Shown here piece after piece: positions 43,749 through 64,000 of a DNA stretch of 64,000 nucleotides (positions within the stretch are counted from its first letter, which is position 1; the number at the start of each line of letters is the position of its first letter). Source of the DNA: Cristatella mucedo. Its lineage: Eukaryota; Bryozoa; Phylactolaemata; Cristatellidae. Location of the stretch: positions 287,501 to 351,500 of the forward strand of contig WPIO01000081.1 of NCBI GenBank assembly GCA_009760855.2, read 5' to 3'. The notes beneath the pieces are model-generated. The model had not been told where the DNA came from. It was given only the letters and a program-made list of their open reading frames with translations, and ran no database searches. The position numbers and the translations under genes were made by a program.

Positions 43749-44420
43749 GGCTAGACTTCTGAAGTTAGTGCAGAGCTCAGTAGCTAGTCTTATCTGTTGC
43801 CAATGTTGCAACTGCCACATTAAACCACTGCTTACCAAATCTGGATTGCCCATTGCAAGCAATTGGTGATATCTGTTAAGGCTCTTCTGCTGCTATGTAA
43901 AGAATGCTGTTAATCAGCCTTGACCTTTTTACTGCACGAGTTGCTTATTCAGACCAAAGTGCTGAATGCCTCTCAGTCTTGCTCTGTCACCAAGCGCGAG
44001 TTTCGTGTTCGGTATGTTGCTCTGTTGTCCACTGTGGCAAGAATTTCTCTTTATAAACCGGGCATTCTTCCGGCGGGCTATCCATACCGAGTTTGGGCTT
44101 CTATACATTGAGTATCAGACTGTGTATTACTGCAAGAAAGCAATTCAATCGTTCAGCTGGTAGCATGCCGTAAGGCCAAGCCTCGAATCTCAATCTTCTA
44201 CTGAATAATGCAGCAGATGAGAAGGCAGGCCTCCAGTCAGGACCAATCGTCTTACGAAACGACCGGTTCAAGCAAATTGCAAAAGGGACCCATGGTCTGC
44301 CTGGAGATCGTAGCAGCACGAGGACACAGGCAAACAAGATTTTAAAATACTGCAATGGTACACAATCAAGACTGCTAAGCTTACTGGCAGATGGTGCCCT
44401 TTCATGCTTGTGGCCGCACG
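43749..44420. other. LINE-A-like scrap, then unassigned
   Basis: 43755-43840 ('gtgcagagctcagtagctagtcttatctg') resembles QNSAARLVC of LINE-A. 43850-43920 resembles a SINE2 tail ('ggctcttctgctgctatgtaa'). No gene was recognised in the remainder. Confidence 0.45.
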
Positions 44421-44424
44421 GAGA

Positions 44425-44850
44425 CACGACCCACAGCTAGGTTCATTCATTCTTTTCCCCCAGCCTACCTGTCAGATCTACCCCCCACAGGCTAAGAATC
44501 ATACCATCGGCTTGTCTGAATCTAATCGCTTAGCTCCACCTCGTGCGGACCTCAAATCCTATGGAGACTGTGTCTCGAGTTAGTATGCTCTGATAGTCTG
44601 GAACTCACTTCCGACTGGGTTCACGGAATCCCCTGTCACGTCTATGTATCACAACATTTAGTGGGTCCATGTGATTTATCCTGTGTGTACTTATGCATGC
44701 TGACACTGCACACTGCCACTAAACTGTATTTGCTTGCTGACCCTGTGCATGTCACCTCTAACCATGTTAAGCTTGCTGTCATTGAGCGTGCCTAGAAGGA
44801 GATTGAGAATTAAGGGTGCTATATCAACTGTATTATTATTATTATTATTA
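44425..44850 (+). mobile_element. LINE-A 3' fragment
   Basis: 'cagcctacctgtcagatctac', 'ctaagaatcataccatcggct', 3' UTR words and a shortened stem-loop precede (ATT)n at 44831-44850. It is diverged. Confidence 0.75.
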
Positions 44851-45950
44851 ATTGGTGGCTTTGTGTGACCCAGGAGTCTGGCTTAGTAACCAGGCATAGT
44901 ACCAATGCTTGATGATGCTTGCAATGGTTGATCAGCTACGTCTGTATTTAGAGATAGGAATATGTGAAACTCGTTTGTACTAAAAGAAAACTCAAGGACT
45001 GGCGATCGGTATGGTCAAGACAGTAAACAAATGTAGCTCCAACATAGCCAAGCTAAGCAATAGGTCTGGAGTGATTAAAGGTAGTGGGATTGACAGTGGG
45101 GATCAGATGCTTCCCCACGCCTGCTTAGATAAGGTCAATTTTGTGATTCCAATATATCCCAAGTTTTAACATTGAATATGTGGCAAGTAGGAAAATTGTA
45201 GTGCTCCTATATAACTCCCCTAACCAGCTTATATGCGAGAAAAATCACGGACAATTTAAGCATTTGCATTATAATGCAGTCCTCGGCGTCGCCAGACCTA
45301 GTAGTAAGCCCAGTCCAGCTGGTAAGCTCTGGTGTACTGCCGAGCAAGGTTACCACGACCTTGGTGGTGTAGTACTCGAATCTTACCTTCAGTCTGTTTC
45401 TGTTTTCGACTTTGTCATACACGAGACTGATGGCTGAGCTTTGACTGCATGCACGCAGCTCCCTCGGCTTCTTCTTTTTCTTCGGCCTCTTCCTGCTGTA
45501 AAATTTGTCTTCTGCGACGTTTTTGTCGAGTTTCGGCTGCGTGGCACTAAGTGGTTGTTGCCTGTTTTTTCGTTGTTGGCGGCGATAAGTACGCTTATGT
45601 TGTGCTTGCTTTGCACCTGCTGTTCCCAATTCATTGCTGTGAAAACTCGCCAGTCGACAATAGAGGGTGTCTAATGACTATGTAATATGCCCCTTCTGAA
45701 AAATCGCAGACCCATTTTATTTATGTATGTTCATCGCTTACCAAAGACAGGCTCAACACGACTTTCGGTCGTTCGGTTGTGTTCACTTTGGTAGCTTTCC
45801 AAAATGCTACTTCAGCTGGTTCAAGCTTAGGCTGGGAAGTACCAGTCTGTCACATCGGACGGCAGCAGAGGGGAGTTGCATTGCAGCAGGAAGCTTAGGC
45901 TGCTCTTCCTGCTATCACGGCCTCCAACCTCTTTGAAGTTGATATTCCTG
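44851..45950. other. Unassigned; possible basic-protein exon on -
   Basis: On the minus strand a Lys/Arg/Gln-rich open stretch (45387-45629; KFYSRKRPKKKKKPREL) ends at a good donor AG|GTAAGA (45387/45386), but it has no ATG in that frame and no recognised domain. I do not call a gene. No other feature was seen. Confidence 0.3.
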
Positions 45951-45989
45951 AAGAATTATAGAATCTGACTGTTCAATTTTGACTATGAG

Positions 45990-47205
45990 TGTATGTTGGA
46001 GCTTTTTATGCAAATTATCAAATTAAATTCCCCCCTTTTTAAGCTCATCATTGCTGTATTGTCGTAGTACTACTATAAATATATCACGAAAGACTCAAAT
46101 ATAAACGTGATCTCAGTAACTGTGGCGGACTTAGGTACCTAGCCTATTATATGGGTTGCTAGTTTTCTTGCCATTATGCTGACCTGGCAACGAATATGAG
46201 CGAAATCTGCATACTTATGCAAATTAGAAAATTATCTCACTCTTTTTGACATTTTGACATAATACTAATCATTGCTATATCGTTGTAGTAGTACTATAAA
46301 AATCAACAAGTTGATAATGTAGGCATGGTAAGAGTGACCGTGGCTGACCCTGTGACCTAGAAACTAATTACCAAATCTAGCTTGTATGTATCTCCGTCTG
46401 TAACTCCACAAAGCCATAAAGACCATGTAGGTGTTACACAGGAGAGTTTTGTATAGCACACTCACAGCCTAAGCGGCTTTCGGTACGCATTTGGTAGCAA
46501 ACAGACTTCGTCTCACGCAACAAAGATAAAGTGGGAGGCATAGCTCAGGAGAGCAGTTGAGGTAGTGAGTAGCATGGAAGTAGCAGCTCAGGACCGCTGA
46601 TAAGGAGGAACTATAGCAGCAGGAGAGTCGTTGTCGTGTACGAATCGTGGAAGCGAGTTCCACAGTCTAGGACCTGCAGAGCTAAAGCTTCAATCGCCAA
46701 CGGTCTTTAAGCGGAGGAATGGAGAATTTATTGTCCACACAGGACCTGAGGGCGCAAAGAGGCTGAAACTGGTGCAGCCGTTCAGCTAATGATAATGGTT
46801 ATTTTTTTCATACAATTAAAGTAAGTCTATTTGATGAAATGTATTCTTCTGTGCTGGGTAGCAAATCAGTCTTGAGTCGGATGTATGGAAAAGAAAGACT
46901 TGCCTACCATTTTTGTAATTTATATTAACCATGTAGTAAGCCGTAAAGTATCATGGGCAGATTATATTTTGCATGTCCATCGCTTAACATAGGCAGGCAC
47001 TGTAAGGCATGTTCAACTTCAAGTTGAGATCGGACGTTGCAGCTACATATGCGAATTTGAAAATGATCTCCTCTCCTTTGCCCTTTTTGACACGACACCA
47101 ATTATTGCTTTACCATTGTAGTAGTACTATAAATCGCAATGGGCTTAAGGTAAGCGTGATCTCAGTAACTGAGCCGGCTCACTTGCTAACTAACTTGGCT
47201 TATTA
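45990..47205 (+). repeat. Three dispersed copies of an unclassified repeat (R3)
   Basis: Copies at about 46005-46160, 46205-46385 and 47040-47205 share, in order, 'tatgcaaatt.gaaaattatctc', 'ttttgacat', 'atcattgctatattgttgtagtagtactataaa', and 'gtgatctcagtaactgtggc.gac' and 'ctagc..attat'. They show about 70-80% similarity by eye and share orientation. I see no coding potential and no tRNA promoter boxes. Confidence 0.7.
46390..46800 (-). mobile_element. LINE-B 3' end
   Basis: On the minus strand it reads 'cttgctgttgtat...', 'CCVRRSLFATKCVPKAA' shared with the copy at 38365, and the tail 'gcctacatggtctttatggctttgtgg ... agttacagacggag'. It sits between R3 copies. Confidence 0.75.
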
Positions 47206-47550
47206 TAGGGCTTGATTATACTCGGGTGTTGCTCTAACAAAGTCAGAATGCAATTGTACTGTTCTGCTGCTCAAGATTTAGATTTGTGATACTACTTTGT
47301 CAGTATCTACTTGGAACTAACTTCTGTGGATTTCAGAACTGATAGAAGTTTTTTGAAGCCATCGGTTTGCTGGTCTTGGTAGTGGGACTAGCCCAAGACT
47401 GGTGCCCAGAGGTGTGCAGCCTGGACAGGCACCTAGTCAAGTGAACTTTTCGTTTCCAAGTTTTTAACCAACGAGCCGTTGACCTCGTTTTTGGTAGGTA
47501 CATTTAATGACTTGCTAACGGTAACCGAAAGTATAATTACCTCAGCACAT
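47206..47550. other. Unassigned, no gene recognised
   Basis: No motif or repeat family was recognised. Confidence 0.45.
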
Positions 47551-47554
47551 CTGT

Positions 47555-48110
47555 TGAATCTGCGCAAAATCTTGGTGCCATGTTCCAAAGTGACCTTTCA
47601 TTGGACGACCACACCAGCTCCACCGGCAAGTCTGCCTACTTTCAGCTACATAAAATTGCTAAAATTCGAGCTTGTTTAGACTGGAATACCACATCTACAT
47701 TGGTCCATGCATTTATGACATCCTGTCTTGACTTCGGTAACTCACTGCTTGCTGGTCTACTGGCTTTTGCACTCAGGTGCTTACAGCTGGTGCACAACTC
47801 TGCAGCTAGGCTTGTCTGTCGTGAGAGCTGCAGTTGCCACGTCACGCCACTTCTCGCCGACCTGCACTGGCTTCCAGTCAAGTAATGCAACGACTTCATG
47901 GATTTGTCACTCACTTTCAGGTCCCTTCATTCTTTGGCTCCAGCCTACCTATTAGATCTACTCCCCACACCACGCTAAGCTTCGTACCACCTGGTTTTCG
48001 GAATCCAACTGTTTATCCGTACTTCGTACACACCTCAAATCCTTTGGAGACCGTGCCTTTAGTTTGTATGCTCCCAAAGCCCGGAACTCACTGCCGACCT
48101 GCGATCAAGA
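47555..48110 (+). mobile_element. LINE-A fragment
   Basis: A 101-codon stretch (FQSDLSLDDHTSSTGKSAYFQLHKIAKIRACLDW ... HVTPLLADLHWLPVK) is followed by shifted frames. It is truncated on both sides. Confidence 0.88.
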
Positions 48111-48787
48111 TTGGCTACTTTCAGTTATGCAGCACTGCACAATTTGGGCCTGCTCAGTGTTCAGATATGCGAGTTAGTCCATGCATTTTTGACATTCCAT
48201 CTTGACTTCTGTTTAACTCACTACTCACTCACTACTTACATGTCTTCCGGCCTGTGCAGCAAGGTGGTTGCAGTTGGTGCAAAACACGGCAGCTAGGCTT
48301 GTCTATTGTGAACTTGCAGTTGCCATGTTTCACCACTTCTCACCGAGCTGCAAAGGCTCGTCGTCAGGCAGCATAGATTTTGTCACTTGTAGCTCCCTTC
48401 ATTCTCTTGCTCTGGTCAACTCATCCGACCTACTTCCCTATCAGGTTAGGCATCACACTCTCTTGTGCTCTGTCTTGACTGAAATCGTTTAGCTTTGTCT
48501 CTAACCACACTCATATCCTTTGCTTACTAGACCTTTAGATCGTGTGCTCCCAAAGCCTAGATAGAACTCACTCTCAACTCACGTTACGACATTCCCCAGC
48601 TTGACATTTTACAATAGGCTAATAACTCCACTGTTCTTATATAGCATTATCTGGGGCCCACGTGAACATTGTCTCATGCGTGCTAATACGTACCGACACG
48701 TAGCGCATGCAATCACGAAGTGACGTGCTTCCTTTTCAGCACAGAGTGCCTAACAGGAAGCTTTGCTTCTCTTAGAGTGCTATAGAA
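48111..48787 (+). mobile_element. Older LINE-A copy ending at the P450 start
   Basis: Strongly diverged LINE-A: 'ttgcagttggtgcaaaacacggcagctaggcttgtct', 'ccgagctgcaaaggct', 3' UTR, and a decayed tail hairpin 'gtgcctaacaggaagctttgc ... tcttagagtgctatagaa' that ends just before the first ATG of the P450 gene. The element probably supplies the immediate 5' flank or UTR. Confidence 0.7.
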
Positions 48788-59672
<10,885 letters not shown>

Positions 59673-59970
59673 TTAGGGTTTCCAGCTAGTGAAGCTCAAT
59701 TTGGAGTCGTGTGTAGATTGAAGATACAATCGGTGCTCAGAAGTCTGATGAACGCACATGTAACCATGCAGCACCGTCGCATGACGACTTTTCTTGATTG
59801 GCCAATAGGTTCATTCTTTCTGTTGTTCAGCTTTCCTTGATTGAGCAATCGCTTGTATTTTATGTGACGTGGCTTGCTGTTCACATGGGTTTTCTCTATC
59901 AATACTAGCATTTGTATTTTGATTTATCTCTGTGGAAACTATAAGTTTGACCACCGATTTAGCTAAATGT
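59673..59970. other. 3' flank of the complete P450 gene
   Basis: I see no clear AATAAA within this stretch. The nearest one is in the (AAT)n tail of the adjacent LINE-A fragment (about 59976-59988), which could in principle serve. Confidence 0.4.
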
Positions 59971-59971
59971 T

Positions 59972-60610
59972 ATGATAATAATAATAAAACTTATATGTAG
60001 CACCATAAGACAATTAAATCTCTCTCTAGGCATAGGCACTGCACATACGTACGTGAGAAAGGAACCATGCCAGCTCGTTTTATTGATAATCCGGACGATT
60101 GCAGTACCCTTAAGCCACGAAGGACAGTTCGCACGGAATGAGCAAATGGTATGAAGAACTGGTAGGCGTTTAGCTTTTTAGTTACTTTCAAGTCGGGAGA
60201 TGTCGAAACGTCAATCGGAAGTGTGTTCCAGGTTTATTGTGCTCGTGGTTTTCGTTCGCGATCTGCAAAGGATTTGAGGTTCATCATAGGTACGGCTCAG
60301 CAGCTTGAGTCAGAAGAGCTGGTGGTACGATTTGCTGCCTGACTTAGAAGTATTTTTTATAGATAAGCAATAGAAAATAAAGAAGAAAGAGAATGACGGG
60401 CTTCAATGAGTCTTGAAATCTATCCTCATGGGGTGCCACTGCAGGTTGGTCCGGAGTGGTTTGATGCCTAGAAAGAGATTGAGTCCTCTGAGGGCGGTTA
60501 TATCAAAACGTATTATTACTATTATTAATATGGCAGGTGTAATGTTGACAAACCTTGCTGCAGAGTTTTGCATCAACTATATTCTTATTGCAAACGTATG
60601 TCTAAATAAA
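59972..60610 (-). mobile_element. LINE-A fragment between the two P450 genes
   Basis: It has an (AAT)n tail, then on the minus strand a decayed stem-loop and C-terminal blocks ('gatcgcgaacgaaaaccac...', 'atagttgatgcaaaactctgcagcaaggtttgtc'). It is interrupted at about 60462-60530. Confidence 0.7.
60462..60532 (+). mobile_element. LINE-A tail inserted into an opposite-strand LINE-A
   Basis: 'gcctagaaagagattgagtcctctgagggcggttatatc' and a decayed (ATT)n lie in the + orientation within a - strand LINE-A copy, whose coding sequence resumes after it. Confidence 0.75.
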
Positions 60611-60639
60611 CCTTCAATGTGTTCATATTGAAATGTTCA

Positions 60640-60963
60640 GCCCTCTTAGACTGGACGATAGCCAAGGGTATGGTGCTTGCACTTTGGAACGCGGGCCGTG
60701 GAGTCAAGCCTTGCAGCAGGCAGTTCTTCATTCTGCAAGCTCCAAGACAGTTTTTCAGCCGATAAATAAATGTGGCTGTTTACTAGCCAGCCTTTGCTTT
60801 TGCTTAGCTTCACTGCGCACAATAAGTGTTGGTTAGATAAGCTCGGAGAGTTCTTCGATGAGTCAACTTGGGCTGCATTCAGTGCGACTGACATGACAGC
60901 AATCGGTGAAAAGCACTAAGTGCGGCCGACCGACATGAGAGTGGTGAAAACCACAAAGCCTGC
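60640..60963. other. Region between the convergent P450 genes
   Basis: No gene and no recognised repeat; no obvious AATAAA on the minus strand close to the stop at 60964. Confidence 0.4.
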
Positions 60964-63900
60964 TCAGCGAGGCTGCAGAATGCATTTGAAAGGTGCTGGT
61001 GCGTAGATGGCACCGTTCGATGAAGCCTTTAGGAGAATAGTGTCACCAACATTTGGCACGAGTCGGTATGACTTCAGGATTGCTGTCAGGAACAAGAAAA
61101 TCTCACTCTTCGCCAAATGCTCGCCTGGGCATGATCTTCGACCTGCAACAAACATGGGCCTGTACTGGTAAACAGATGAGTAAAATTAGACGCAGTGAAA
61201 CTGCAAACAAATTCACTCCTTTGCGCAGTGCTGCTGCTGCAAATGGTGCTACTGCTGCCAGTTGTGCTGTTGCGGCCAATGGTGCTTCTTCTGCTGTTTC
61301 TGACTGCCTGTAACAGTTGCTGATGCGCTGCTAGCTGCCAACGACACTGCTACTGCTGCCATCAGCCTATTTGCTTGTGCTGCTAACTGCAATAACTGCT
61401 ACTGCTGCCGGCAGCCGTAACTAGTACTGGTACCTCTAGCTCTGATTGAATCAAGAGTTTATTTATAGCAATTGTTATGAAATAGCACAAAAAACTTCGG
61501 TTGAGCCACTTCCACGCTCAGAAAGCTTGTTTCCGATGTAACTCAAAATTTAAAAGAAGATGGCAGTTTAGTGACATCGGTAGGAGAATGGCACGGCTAG
61601 TAAATCCCTGTGACTGGCAGCCAATGAAGAATGGACCAGCTGGCCATGGGCTTTCTATGAGAATGCTTGGTTACCTGTCGAGAACGGAATTAATGAGTTC
61701 TCGGGCTTGATGTAGCATCCAGAGGCATCAAGATGTCTGTCAGGACAGAACTTCATCGGCTCCGGATAGATGGCTTCGTCGCAGCAAGCCGATACCAAGT
61801 TAGCCATCACAGCCGATCCGGCAGGTATCCGAACGCCGCAAACCTCCATCGTTTGGGCTGCAGTGTAGGGCAGTGTGAGAATTGGACAAGCTGGCAGTCG
61901 CAGTATCTCCGTCACGAAGGCTTCCGTGAATGGCATGCGCGGCCTATCGCGCAGCGACGGGTAGCTGCCTCGGCCTACAGCAGAGCAATGACAAAAATCG
62001 CAGGTCTTCGCCATCCAGTCTGCGTGGGCTGCGAACCAGCATTCCATGTGAAAAAGTCCCCCGGGTCTTAACCTAGAGTGATGCACTCGCATTTCACGAT
62101 CAAGGTCTTAAGATTCGGGTCTTGCAACAGGCAATTATTAATTGTCTCCTTCATGAGAGTGACAGCGGCTAGTGTCTTCTGTTGCTCTATAGATGTGGCT
62201 GCTAATTCAGCAAACCGTTTCTTTTTCCCCTCACGTGACTCAAATGACACCATCCATAGCCACCAACAGATACGCCGCCTGAAGATCGTAGTAGCCTTTT
62301 AATCATCGACCAGATCGCATCTCAAGTAAGTCCAACGTTCGTGTTGGATATGACTAGTCTGAAGGCCAAATAGGAACGGTCTAATAGTTGCCCAATTTCT
62401 GAGTGACCGAGCACTTTCTGTCAGCAAGGAAAAACTTGGAAGGTGGCGTTATCGAGGTTTATTGGTTTCTTATTTCTTTTCTTAAAGACTAGAATTTTAA
62501 TTAAGACAAACAAGTCCGCACTTTCCTTATACCAACTATAGGCTCTTGGTTTTACAAGTATACCGGTCTATATTAAATATTTTGACGGGGTTTTAAAGCA
62601 ACCGTGGCGTTATTCAATGCTGTCCCGCTGCTGGAATTAGCCTTCCTGTTAGAGTAGCCTCACTTTGTTCGAGCAGCAACGGCAACATTAAGGCTAGGTA
62701 TTGCAAGGCAGTTGTAGGTCACGGCAGATGCTTAAGGACAGGAACGTACGGCGAAGCATAAAAATGCATACAGTAATGAGCCAGCATATGCAGTTATCAG
62801 TTTCTAGAGAAGGAATTGAGTGAATTCTTTTTCACCTCAGCTGCTAGTTATTGCATCTCTCCATGTATCTCTCCATACGAATATTTCATTCAAGCTCTGT
62901 AATATTAAGGCCATCGCCAGTATAGCCGATCACTGGAGCTTCAATCAATTGCATAAATCAAAGGGTGCACACTTGCATCGCACTATAAGATGTAAAAGGC
63001 TACTATAGGGAATCTGGAGCTAACATGAAGCTGAGTGCATGCATTTTTATTCCAGTTTAAATGCAATAGCTGCATAGAAAAATCTCGCTCAGATTTAAAG
63101 GAAAGTGCTGGTGCTGAAACTGATCTCACATAATAAACATCACAAGAGTTATTGCTCTGGGGAGCATTCTGAGACAACCTAATCTCTATTCATGCGCCTT
63201 AAAAACTTGCTAAAAGTGAAGCAATAACCAATGGCTAATAAAAAGCAAGGTATCCTGCTGAGGCACACTTACAAAAGTGCATGAAAGACTTGCGGCAGTC
63301 ACTAACATGATCCTCGGTCAATAACATTCACCCATAAATTTCCATTCAAAACGTGAAAGGAGTTTGCCTTCAGTTTACAGATTAAACAATGCTGCCTAAT
63401 GTCATTTTAACTAAATAGTCTTCGGAAAAGATTAGTTTACAACAGTAGCCCCGTTTGGAAAGACTGAAATTCATGTGAATGAGCGAAAACCTATACCGAC
63501 AATACTGTCCAGTTCCGTTTGAATCCGCAGCTGGGTATTCTGGTTGGCCACACAATGTAAGAGAGCCCACATGAGAGTGGAAGTTGTCGTGTCCGTTCCT
63601 CCAGCAAACAGTGCGAACAGGTTTGCCACTAGATCGTTCTCTGGAAAATACTCAGCCGCTATCGGGCAAGTCTTCAGCAGCATGCTCCTCGGACAGAAAT
63701 GGCCGAGTCGCCGCATGGCGGCGGTCAGCAGGCGTGAGCAGAGCAGTCTTGCCTGTAATCGCTCCGGACTCGGCGGCTTGCCCGTCGAAGCAGCGCTGCT
63801 GCTGCTGGCGGAGGAATCTGTCCACATAGCACGTCGAGCTAGCCGTCGTCGCCGCCGCCGCGAGGGCTCTGCGTTCACTCACCAGGCTCGACAAGGTCTC

Positions 63901-64000
63901 CACCACGGGCACCTTCAGCTCCTCCAGTCGCCGCCACCTGCCCGGTATAAGCTTCAAGAGCGGAAACAACAGGGCGGCGTCTGCAGCAGGCACCAGAGAG
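60964..64000 (-). CDS. Cytochrome P450, CYP2 clan, 3' part (runs off the right edge)
   Basis: Exons on the minus strand in transcript order: (beyond 64000)-63753, 63640-63497, 61974-61675, 61142-60964 (stop included). Exon 63640-63497 is 144 bp, exactly as in the neighbouring gene; the next is 300 versus 297 bp. All junctions are phase 1. Seen: 'FPLLKLIPGRWRRLEELK' (F-G region), I-helix FAGGTDTTTST, 'PSLRDRPRMPFTEAFVTEILR' with K-helix ExxR, PDRH in place of PERF, and haem loop FSTGRRSCPG split over the last junction with the ligand Cys. The intron 63752-63641 (112 bp) begins GC and ends AG (CAG|GCAAGA); only this choice keeps phase and frame. The intron at 63496-61975 has a GT donor and AG acceptor; the last intron is 61674-61143. 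Protein is about half identical to the convergent gene in the I-helix exon. The 5' exon and start are outside the window; substrate unknown. Confidence 0.92.
61160..61440. repeat. GCT/GCTGCT-rich imperfect repeat in intron of second P450 gene
   Basis: Interrupted 'gctgctgctgcaaatggtgctactgctgcc' motifs spread over about 220 bp. This is low-complexity sequence in the last intron. Confidence 0.7.
61975..63496 (-). other. Large intron of the second P450 gene
   Basis: 1.5 kb between exons. A short scrap at 63178-63200 ('cctaatctctattcatgcgcctt') matches the SINE1/LINE-A tail stem in reverse. No other feature was recognised. Confidence 0.6.

Noticed and set aside
45207-45634. Basic protein gene on the minus strand
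   Set aside because: The Lys/Arg-rich frame has no ATG in the frame that reaches the donor, and no recognised domain. Kept only as a note in the stretch description.
63652-63993. A single continuous exon reading to 63652 in the second P450 gene
   Set aside because: The reading past 63753 loses P450 similarity, and the I-helix exon is in another frame, so an intron at 63752-63641 is required.

Overview
The window reads as nuclear DNA of an animal, probably an invertebrate; I cannot name the species. The evidence is spliced genes with canonical intron signals, CYP2-clan cytochrome P450 genes, eukaryotic-type tRNA-Glu and tRNA-Arg genes, tRNA-derived SINEs, CR1/L2-like LINEs, PIF/Harbinger, Tigger/pogo and hAT-like DNA transposons, an LTR retrotransposon, long CA/TA/CAG microsatellites and CpG-rich islands. 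Nothing looks bacterial. No operon or CRISPR array was seen.

The clear host genes are at the right end. A complete five-exon CYP2-clan P450 gene lies on the + strand at 48788-59672 (518 codons; all four introns are phase 1; all P450 signature motifs are intact). A second CYP2-clan gene lies convergently on the - strand from 60964 and runs off the right edge. It shares exon sizes, intron positions and intron phases with the first. Its intron between the second and third exon types appears to be a GC-AG intron. The two genes look like an inverted duplicate pair of haem monooxygenases of the endoplasmic reticulum membrane. Two intact tRNA genes are present: Glu(CTC) at 21575 (+) and Arg(TCG) at 29276 (-). 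A possible last exon of an unidentified membrane protein lies at 14646-14772 (-). CpG-rich stretches (12.34-14.0 kb and 29.56-30.2 kb) may be promoter islands.

Most of the rest is mobile DNA. LINE-A (CR1/L2-like) has about 20 fragments. Two long 5'-truncated copies, at 5984-7262 (+) and 41033-42540 (-), encode identical protein over about 350 residues, so the family was recently active. All LINE-A tails carry a conserved stem-loop followed by (ATT)n. SINE1, tRNA-derived with six copies, ends in nearly the same stem-loop, which points to retroposition by the LINE-A enzyme. SINE2 is a second tRNA-derived family with about nine copies. LINE-B is an older family with endonuclease and reverse-transcriptase remnants. 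DNA transposon fossils are a Harbinger element (transposase + at 17.9-19.1 kb, a possible MADF-like partner - at about 21 kb), a Tigger/pogo transposase (30.7-32.4 kb) and a hAT-like transposase (34.3-38.3 kb).

The hAT-like gene is split by a 1,994-bp gag-only LTR retrotransposon (35920-37913) with TG...CA LTRs and a perfect 5-bp target duplication. The hAT-like gene itself sits between LINE-B remnants, so the locus is a nested record of insertions. The LTR element carries an 18-bp repeat array whose unit matches a separate minisatellite at 30234-30413. The introns of the complete P450 gene hold a 16-bp perfect hairpin, a roughly 170-bp satellite, several SINE and LINE copies, and a 293-bp foldback MITE with about 115-bp near-perfect arms.
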